Of a stretch of DNA of 10,916 bases, positions 5,958 to 10,916 are shown one piece after another. Below the pieces are notes generated by a model that ran no database searches, had not been told where the DNA came from, and worked only from the letters and a program-made list of their open reading frames with translations. The stretch's first letter is position 1. Each line of letters opens with the position of its first letter. Position numbers and translations under genes: made by a program. The stretch spans positions 1 to 10,916 of the forward strand of contig VEPF01000007.1 in NCBI GenBank assembly GCA_012027055.1. The letters are read 5' to 3'. This DNA comes from Gemmatimonadota bacterium. Lineage in GTDB: Bacteria; Gemmatimonadota; Gemmatimonadetes; Longimicrobiales; RSA9.

Positions 5958-6758
5958 ATGGGCAAATCACATTCCATGTCGAAACTGCCGCTGAGCCAGA
6001 CCCAGGCCAGGCGCCTGCGCACCTTGCGCAACCGGCGTCAGCGCGAGGAATCCGGGCTGTTCCTCGCGGAGGGAATTCGTGTCGTCGAGGACCTGTTGTC
6101 GGCGCCGGTCGCGGTCAGGTCGGTGGTCGTCGCGCCTTCCCTGGAGGACACCCTGCGGGGGCACGAATTGCTGGCCCGGATACCCCCTGAAATACCCGTG
6201 TACCAGACCAGCGAAGCCGGCCTTCGGGAACTGGCCGAGACGGAAACGCCGCAGGGGATCGTGGTTGTAGGGGAGATCCCGGCGCACGCCTTGCCGGCAG
6301 CGCTTCCGCCGCAGGCGGTGGTGGTGGTGCTGGATGGAGTGCAGGACCCGGGTAACCTGGGCACGCTGGTGCGGGGAGCGGACGCATTCGGAATGCAGGC
6401 GGTGGTTGCCTTGCCTGGTACAACCGATTTCTGGAACGGCAAGACCATCCGCTCCGCGGCGGGGGCGTGCTTCCGGGTGCCCCTGGTGCGGTCTACCGTA
6501 TCGGAGCTGGCCGGCTGGGCGACGGCGCTCGACGTGACGGTCTGGGGGGCGGCCGTCGGGGGCGCGGATGTCGCGGCGCTCCGGGTCCCATCCCGGCTGG
6601 CCATCATGCTCGGCAACGAGGGCGCGGGCATCGGCCCAGAGGTCGGCTCGCTCGTAAGCAAGCAGGTCGGCATTCCGATCCCCGGGGCGGCCGAATCCCT
6701 GAACGTGGCCATGGCCGGGACGGTGCTCATGTACCTGCTGACCAGGGCGACGCCATGA
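5958..6758 (+). CDS. SpoU/TrmH-family RNA 2'-O-methyltransferase
   Basis: SPOUT-fold enzyme that transfers methyl from S-adenosylmethionine to a ribose 2'-OH in rRNA or tRNA. The 266 residues show an N-terminal SpoU substrate-binding-like domain (about 10-105; FLAEGIRVVEDLL at 35-47) followed by the knotted catalytic domain. Its three motifs are all intact: LDGVQDPGNLGTLVRGADAFG within 125-145, IMLGNEGAGI at 216-225 and IPIPGAAESLNVAMAGTVL within 239-257. Whether the target is 23S rRNA (RlmB/RlmH-like naming) or tRNA cannot be told from sequence, so I give no symbol. Two ATG codons compete (5958 and 5976) and neither has a good ribosome binding site. The stop overlaps the next start in ATGA, so translation of the prepilin peptidase is probably coupled. 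Confidence 0.93.
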   Translation: MGKSHSMSKLPLSQTQARRLRTLRNRRQREESGLFLAEGIRVVEDLLSAPVAVRSVVVAPSLEDTLRGHELLARIPPEIPVYQTSEAGLRELAETETPQGIVVVGEIPAHALPAALPPQAVVVVLDGVQDPGNLGTLVRGADAFGMQAVVALPGTTDFWNGKTIRSAAGACFRVPLVRSTVSELAGWATALDVTVWGAAVGGADVAALRVPSRLAIMLGNEGAGIGPEVGSLVSKQVGIPIPGAAESLNVAMAGTVLMYLLTRATP

Positions 6759-7543
6759 TGCTGCTTCCCGACTGGTACTTCGTCATCGTGGCCGGTCTGT
6801 TCGGCGCCGCCCTTGGATCGTTCCTCAACGTCTGTGTCTATCGCTGGCCGGCGGACCTGTCAGTGATCAGCCCGCGCTCGCGCTGCGGAGGCTGCGGCCA
6901 GCCCATTGCATGGTACGACAACATTCCCGTGCTCAGCTGGCTCGCGCTGCGGGCCCGGTGCCGCCATTGTGGTTCCCGCATCTCCCCGCAGTATCCGCTG
7001 GTGGAGCTGGGAGTGGCGGGGCTTTGGGCGATCGCGGCCTGGCAGGCGGGATCGCTGCTCGAGGCCGTGCGAGTCGCGAGCTTCCTGACCATTCTGCTCG
7101 GCATCGCGCTCACGGATGCCCGGGACATGGTTATCCCCGACCAGTTCACGATTCCCGGAACGGCCCTGGGCATTTGCTTCGCCGCATTCCCGGGCGCTCC
7201 TTCAGTCCTCACCGGGGCGGGCGGTGCAGTCCTGGGATACCTGCTGCTCTGGGCCGTCAAGTTGGCGGCCGAGAAGGCGCTCGGTAAGCCGGCCCTGGGC
7301 GTTGGGGACATCCACATGATGGCCCTGGTGGGGGCCTTCACCGGTCCGCTCGGCGTGCTGCTAACGCTGCTGATCGGCTCGGTGCTCGGCCTGGTGCTGG
7401 GCGTGCCCGCCATGTGGGTGAGAGGACGCCTCGCTCCCCTGCAGACCTACCTGCCTCTGGGTCTCTTCCTGGCTCTCGGCGCGGCCGTGACCGTCATCTG
7501 GGGTCCCGCGCTCGTCGGCTGGTATGTCCGGACGATGCTCTGA
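6755..7543 (+). CDS. pilD: Type IV prepilin peptidase / N-methyltransferase (A24 family)
   Basis: Inner-membrane aspartic protease that removes the leader of type IV pilins and type II secretion pseudopilins and N-methylates the new N-terminus. The 262 residues open with GSFLNVCVYRWP at 21-32, then the cytoplasmic zinc-binding loop with Cys44, Cys47, Cys69 and Cys72 (CGGC and CRHC), and YPLVELGVAGLWA at 80-92. The catalytic aspartates are predicted at Asp121 in LTDARDMVIPDQ and Asp185 in GVGDIHMM. About seven hydrophobic segments follow the usual pattern. Odd point: GxGD is followed by Ile-His where many members have Val-Lys. The ATG at 6755 overlaps the methyltransferase stop by four bases. 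No pilin or assembly genes are in the window, so its substrates are elsewhere. Confidence 0.95.
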   Translation: MMLLPDWYFVIVAGLFGAALGSFLNVCVYRWPADLSVISPRSRCGGCGQPIAWYDNIPVLSWLALRARCRHCGSRISPQYPLVELGVAGLWAIAAWQAGSLLEAVRVASFLTILLGIALTDARDMVIPDQFTIPGTALGICFAAFPGAPSVLTGAGGAVLGYLLLWAVKLAAEKALGKPALGVGDIHMMALVGAFTGPLGVLLTLLIGSVLGLVLGVPAMWVRGRLAPLQTYLPLGLFLALGAAVTVIWGPALVGWYVRTML

Positions 7544-7554
7544 CCGACGTCGAT

Positions 7555-7580
7555 CCGCGGCCGCTCAGGGACGGCTGCGG
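7555..7580. other. Stem-loop across the convergent pilD / thiO junction
   Basis: Bases 7555-7563 pair with 7572-7580 (nine pairs including one G-T) around an eight-base loop. The stem begins 12 bases after the pilD stop and covers the thiO stop codon. It is placed where a two-way terminator would be, but no T-run follows on either strand. Confidence 0.4.
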
Positions 7581-8710
7581 AAGCGCTCGATCCCGAACGG
7601 CATCAGCAGTTCGTGGCGGGTGCCCTCCAGGAGCAGGTCGGCCAGGGTCTGCGCGGTCACCGGCGCGAGCAGGATGCCGCTCCGCAGATGCCCGCTCGCG
7701 TAACACAGGCCTTCCAGGTCCGGATCCGGCCCGATGATGGGTAGCTGGTCGGGGGTACCGGGCCGAAAACCCGCCCAGGTTTCGACCAGGGGCAGGTCCG
7801 CCAGGGTCGGCACCAGGGCCGTCGCGCTCTCGATCAGCCACCTCACGCCGCGCGGGGTCGGACCAGTCCGGAACCCCACTTCTTCCACCGTCGAGCCGAC
7901 CAGGATGCGTCCATCCTCGCGCGGGATGAGGTGTGCCCCCCGGCCATGCACCACCCGGCTGATCGGAGTGCGGCCGCTCCGGCCGTTTATCCGGGCGCGG
8001 CCGTCGATCGCGAGCATCTGGCCTTTGACCGGAAAGATGGGCAGCGCCTGCGGGATGCCTTCGATGTCTCCGCTCCAGGATCCGGCCGCGATCACCACCT
8101 GTCGGGCCGGCAGCACCTGACCCGAGCTGAGCCGCACCCCCGTAACCCTGCCGCCCGCGGCGGCAATGCCGGCCGTGGGCGTCCCGGTGCGGATCACGGC
8201 GCCCGCGCGAGCGGCCGCGGCGGCGAGGGCCTGCGCCAGCAGCCGGTTGTTCACGCGGTGATCGCGGCCCACCAGCAGGGCGCACTCGATTCCTTCGGCC
8301 AGTTCCGGCTCCAGCTCCCGGGCCGCCTCGGGTGCCACCAGGTTCGCCTGCAGCCTGGCCGCGAACGGTCCCGCCGCGAGCCGCCGCAGGTTCTCGGCTT
8401 CGGCAGCCGTGTAGGCCACGTGCAGCTTGCCGTTGGTCCGGTACTCGACATCGATCCCGGTCTGCTCCCGCAATGCGTGCACGAAGCCTGCGTAGCGATC
8501 CAGGCTCTCCTCCGCCAGCTCGACCAGGCGCCCGTCCGTGGCGGCTTCGCCGAACGGCGAGAGCATACCGGCCGCCGCCCACGTCGCGCGCCGCCCGGGC
8601 GAGTCCCGCTCCACCACCAGCACACCGGCCCCGCGGCGCGCCAGCTCGTGCGCCAGCGACGTGCCGATCACGCCCGCTCCGATGATGGCGACGTCGATCG
8701 CGTCACTCAC
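7565..8710 (-). CDS. thiO: Glycine oxidase ThiO (FAD-dependent)
   Basis: Oxidises glycine to the imine (dehydroglycine) that feeds thiazole formation by ThiG in aerobic thiamine synthesis, with H2O2 as by-product. The 381 residues carry the FAD-binding N-terminus IIGAGVIGTSLAHELARRG at 9-27, ERD at 34-36 for the FAD ribose, and AAAGMLSPFGE at 45-55. Further on are the second FAD-contact region VIAAGSWSGD at 206-215, AGFRPGTPDQLPIIGPDP at 313-330 and GHLRSGILLAP at 340-350. Arg316 aligns with the substrate-carboxylate Arg of the Bacillus enzyme. The GTG start is preceded by GGAGGTGA, which lies inside the upstream gamma-carbonic-anhydrase gene; the two overlap by eight bases, so they are translationally coupled. 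A related DAAO-family amino-acid oxidase is possible, but the GH.R.GILLAP signature and thiD nearby favour ThiO. Confidence 0.9.
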   Translation of the reverse strand: MSDAIDVAIIGAGVIGTSLAHELARRGAGVLVVERDSPGRRATWAAAGMLSPFGEAATDGRLVELAEESLDRYAGFVHALREQTGIDVEYRTNGKLHVAYTAAEAENLRRLAAGPFAARLQANLVAPEAARELEPELAEGIECALLVGRDHRVNNRLLAQALAAAAARAGAVIRTGTPTAGIAAAGGRVTGVRLSSGQVLPARQVVIAAGSWSGDIEGIPQALPIFPVKGQMLAIDGRARINGRSGRTPISRVVHGRGAHLIPREDGRILVGSTVEEVGFRTGPTPRGVRWLIESATALVPTLADLPLVETWAGFRPGTPDQLPIIGPDPDLEGLCYASGHLRSGILLAPVTAQTLADLLLEGTRHELLMPFGIERFRSRP

Positions 8711-9257
8711 CGCTCACCTCCGGTGTCGTCGCTTCGGCCAGGAAGGCACGCGCCAGTGCCACATAATGAGCCACGCCCTCCCGTACCAACCGCGCGGACT
8801 CGCCGGTCACCTGCTTCCGGATGGTGGCGGGAGCCCCGGCCACGAGCACTCCGGCCGGCACCTGCATGTTCTCGGGCACCACGCTGCCGGCCGCCACCAA
8901 GGCGCCGGCGCCGATCGCGGCCCCCGGCAGGATCACCGCCTTCATGCCGACCAGCGCCCCAGCGGCGATCGTGCAGCTCTCCAAGCAGGCGCCATGCCCG
9001 ATGGTCGCGTCGCTGCCTACGATCGTCGGCCCGCGGGCACTGACGTGCAACACGCAGTTGTCCTGGATGCTGGTACGGGCCCCGATGCGGATGCCATGTT
9101 CCGGGTCATCCGCACGCAGCACTGCGCCGAACCAGATGCTCGCCGCTTCGCCCACCTCCACCTCCCCGATCAGGACTGCGGTCGGGGCAATGAAGGCGGA
9201 TGGATGCACGCGCGGACGACGCCCACCGAAGGGAACCAGCTGGCTGCTCGCAGTCAT
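8703..9257 (-). CDS. Gamma-carbonic-anhydrase-like hexapeptide repeat protein
   Basis: Left-handed beta-helix protein, usually trimeric, of the Cam/YrdA/PaaY class; 184 residues. Hexapeptide turns run from about residue 18 to 145, followed by a C-terminal helix (about 152-176) that packs on the helix in this family. Seen: LRADDPEHGIRIG at 47-59, SIQDNCVLH at 63-71, TIGHGACLESCTI at 85-97, LVGMKAVILPGAAIGAGALV from 102, and VAGAPA at 139-144. Of the three metal-binding His of Cam (81, 117, 122), the first two match His71 and His88 but the third is Glu93. True carbonic anhydrase activity is therefore uncertain. The start ATG follows the CNNM gene by 23 bases with no clear ribosome binding site. 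Its end overlaps thiO by eight bases. A metal-binding transferase-like role is possible. Confidence 0.9.
   Translation of the reverse strand: MTASSQLVPFGGRRPRVHPSAFIAPTAVLIGEVEVGEAASIWFGAVLRADDPEHGIRIGARTSIQDNCVLHVSARGPTIVGSDATIGHGACLESCTIAAGALVGMKAVILPGAAIGAGALVAAGSVVPENMQVPAGVLVAGAPATIRKQVTGESARLVREGVAHYVALARAFLAEATTPEVSGE
8714..8721 (-). promoter_or_regulatory. Ribosome binding site of thiO, inside the upstream gene
   Basis: On the minus strand this reads GGAGGTGA, with the GGAGG core six bases from the thiO GTG apart from its own TGA overlap. It also codes for the last residues (Pro-Glu-Val-Ser) of the upstream protein and fixes the GTG start at 8710. Confidence 0.75.
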
Positions 9258-9280
9258 GCGGGGTACGAGTGCGCGCGGTG

Positions 9281-10573
9281 TCAGTCGCGGGGCGGATCGA
9301 CCGCGGCCGGCGTCTGCCCCGCGACCGGAGCGCTCTCCGGCACCGGGACCACTCGCCTCAGGCGGGCACGCAGCACTTGGGTGTCGCTGGCATCCAGCAC
9401 TTCGATGGTAACCCCCTCGCGCTCGATCGATTCGCCGCTCTCCGGCACCCGCCCGAACTCCTCCAGCAGATAGCCGTTGAGGGAACGGTGCTCCAGTTGC
9501 GGGAAAGCCGTGTTGCAGATGTGGTTGACCTCGCGCAGGTCGGCGTCGCCGAGAGCCAGCACCTCGGTCCGGGAGACCCGCACGATCAGGTCCTCGGCCA
9601 CGTCCGTTTCATCCACGATCTCGCCCACCAGTTCTTCGATCACGTCCTCCAGAGTGACAATCCCGTCCGTGCCACCGTATTCGTCCACCACCACGGCCAT
9701 GTGGATCCGCCGATTCTGGAAGTCGCGCAAGAGCTTGGCCAGCGGCACCGAGCCCGGCACTAGCAACGGCTCGCGCGCCAGCGCCCGGAGGGGCACGTCC
9801 CGCTGGCCCCGCACCAGCGCCTGATAAGCGTCCCGGACGTACAGCACGCCCGTGATGTTGTCGATCGTCTCGCCGAACACCGGCACTCGCGAGTAACGCA
9901 CCGTGCCGAGCTCGGAAACGATCGCGGACAGCGGCAGCGCGTCGCTCCACGCGAAGATGTCCACGCGCGGCGTCATGATCTCCCAGGTCTTCGTGTCATC
10001 CAGCCGGAAGGCCCGCTCGATCAGTTCGCGCTCATGCTCCTCGATACCGCCTTGCGTCCGGCCCAGCGCCGTCAACTGGCGGATCTCCGTCTCGGTGATC
10101 GTCGAGATGGCACGCTCCTGCCCATCGGCGCGAAAGTTCGCCAACCGCGCCAGCACCGCCAGGAACGGACCCAGGACCCGCGTCAGTAGCAGGATGCCGG
10201 GCGCCACCCGCAGGGCGAAGCTCACTCCCTGATTGGCGACGATCCCGAGCGGCACCAGTTCGCCCAGATACAGCACCAGCAGCGTCACCGCGCCCACCAC
10301 CAGCGCCAGACCCACGGCCTCGAAATACTGGAGCACGAGTAATGCGGCCAGCGCGCCGGCGCTCACGTCCGCGAGCGCATCCAGGAGCCGCAGCAGCACC
10401 ATCGTGCGATCCGGCCGCTGGCGTAATTGCGCGAGCGCGAACGCGCCCGGCGTGCCCTCTTCCGCCAACGCCCGTGCCCGCGATTCGCCGGGCATGAACA
10501 CGGCTGCTTCCGCCGCGCTCAAGAGCGCTGAAAGCAGGGTGGCCTGGACCAGCGCCGCGATCAGCAGGGCCAT
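9281..10573 (-). CDS. CNNM/CorC-type membrane protein with CBS pair (hemolysin family)
   Basis: Integral membrane protein of the group annotated as hemolysin C, CorC or MpfA-like, linked in characterised members to Mg2+/Co2+ export; 430 residues. Domain order: an N-terminal transmembrane DUF21/CNNM region (about 1-145, with hydrophobic runs near 3-26, 60-82, 86-110 and 120-142), a linker helix with GGIEEHERELIERAFRLDD at 175-193, and two CBS motifs. The first CBS begins at IMTPRVDIFA (199-208) and the second ends at VVVDEYGGTDGIVTLEDVIE (294-313). The C-terminal CorC_HlyC domain runs from about 332 to 408, followed by a Pro/Ala-rich tail. It heads the minus-strand run CNNM, gamma-carbonic-anhydrase-like, thiO. 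The ATG has no strong ribosome binding site, and a hairpin lies 24 bases upstream. Substrate ion unproven. Confidence 0.92.
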   Translation of the reverse strand: MALLIAALVQATLLSALLSAAEAAVFMPGESRARALAEEGTPGAFALAQLRQRPDRTMVLLRLLDALADVSAGALAALLVLQYFEAVGLALVVGAVTLLVLYLGELVPLGIVANQGVSFALRVAPGILLLTRVLGPFLAVLARLANFRADGQERAISTITETEIRQLTALGRTQGGIEEHERELIERAFRLDDTKTWEIMTPRVDIFAWSDALPLSAIVSELGTVRYSRVPVFGETIDNITGVLYVRDAYQALVRGQRDVPLRALAREPLLVPGSVPLAKLLRDFQNRRIHMAVVVDEYGGTDGIVTLEDVIEELVGEIVDETDVAEDLIVRVSRTEVLALGDADLREVNHICNTAFPQLEHRSLNGYLLEEFGRVPESGESIEREGVTIEVLDASDTQVLRARLRRVVPVPESAPVAGQTPAAVDPPRD

Positions 10574-10916
10574 GGCCTGGCAGGTTGCTGAGTGGGAAAG
10601 CCGCTACTTCGGCTTTTGTCCATGATCGGCTCGGTTCGAGCACCTGGTCGAGGACAGCCCGGCCGGCGGCTCCCCATCGGAAGCTCGCCGGAGCCGGCGT
10701 GCCACGGACGCAACCACACGTGCACCTTGCCGGCCGGCACCGCACGACCGGCTTGCGCCGGGCAGCGCCCTCGGTCCGGGATCAAGGTACTGCGTTGCGC
10801 CCGGTCCCGCTTCCCGACCGCCTCGCCTGTGTCCGCGCCCGACCCAGTCCGACTTCGCGCCAGCCAGCTGATGGGGGTGCGATCTGCTCCGCTCCCGACG
10901 GTCCGAAGTGGGGGCC
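10574..10916. other. Right-edge region without a supported gene
   Basis: These 343 bases upstream of the CNNM gene presumably hold its promoter. All three minus-strand frames and one plus-strand frame (from ATG 10622) stay open for long stretches, as expected at this GC content. None shows a recognisable motif, a ribosome binding site or a family-like composition. Local structure includes the hairpin at 10597-10616 and a palindrome TGCCGGCCGGCA at 10728-10739. A gene end reaching in from beyond 10916 on the minus strand cannot be excluded, since one frame stays open to a stop near 10788. Confidence 0.5.
10597..10616. other. Small hairpin upstream of the CNNM/CorC gene
   Basis: AAAGCCG (10597-10603) pairs with CGGCTTT (10610-10616) around a six-base loop. 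On the plus strand TTTT closes the stem, so it resembles a weak rightward intrinsic terminator, yet no rightward gene ends here. On the minus strand it would sit in the leader of the CNNM gene, 24 bases from its start codon. Confidence 0.45.

Noticed and set aside
10561..10785. A 74-codon minus-strand frame overlapping the CNNM start.
   Set aside because: No motif or ribosome site; it overlaps a real gene out of frame and has shadow-like composition.
10622..10916. A plus-strand frame from ATG 10622 open to the window edge.
   Set aside because: It lacks a ribosome site and shows no recognisable family or secondary-structure pattern; long open frames are common at this GC content.

Overview
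This is a strongly GC-rich, gene-dense stretch of bacterial chromosome with eleven protein genes, one of them cut by the window edge. I see no tRNA, rRNA, insertion sequence, phage gene or CRISPR array. A lipoprotein solute-binding protein and a type IV prepilin peptidase fit a diderm (Gram-negative-type) bacterium. The overall look of DnaK and the rhomboid protease reminds me of Gemmatimonadota, but that is a low-confidence impression that needs a database search.

Layout. On the minus strand at the left edge lies dnaK (1-1172; nucleotide-binding domain and linker only). A 383-base divergent gap follows, holding a 73-bp tandem repeat with two strong hairpins, a small dyad, and a 20-base sequence that recurs 3.5 kb away. 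On the plus strand come a rhomboid intramembrane protease (1556-2296), a trimeric-type purine nucleoside phosphorylase (2357-3181), and an orphan family-5 solute-binding lipoprotein (3341-5035). The last of these runs 74 bases into the 3' end of the convergent thiD (4962-5768, minus). From the thiD divergent gap starts a coupled plus-strand pair: a SpoU/TrmH-family RNA 2'-O-methyltransferase (5958-6758) and a prepilin peptidase (6755-7543). Convergent to these is a minus-strand operon read from the right: a CNNM/CorC-type membrane protein (9281-10573), a gamma-carbonic-anhydrase-like hexapeptide protein (8703-9257) and glycine oxidase thiO (7565-8710). The last 343 bases (10574-10916) hold a small hairpin and no gene I can defend.

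How the genes relate. These are mostly housekeeping functions: protein folding, membrane proteolysis, purine salvage, peptide or solute uptake, thiamine synthesis (thiD for the pyrimidine branch, thiO for the thiazole branch, in separate transcripts), RNA modification, pilin processing and ion homeostasis. I do not see a clear new multi-gene system. The items most worth a second look are non-coding or residue-level: the tandem repeat with UCCG-capped hairpins in the dnaK leader, the 20-base sequence shared by two loci, the solute-binding protein tail encoded antisense to thiD, an Asp-to-Ala change in the DnaK interdomain linker, and a His-to-Glu change at a predicted metal ligand of the gamma-carbonic-anhydrase homologue.
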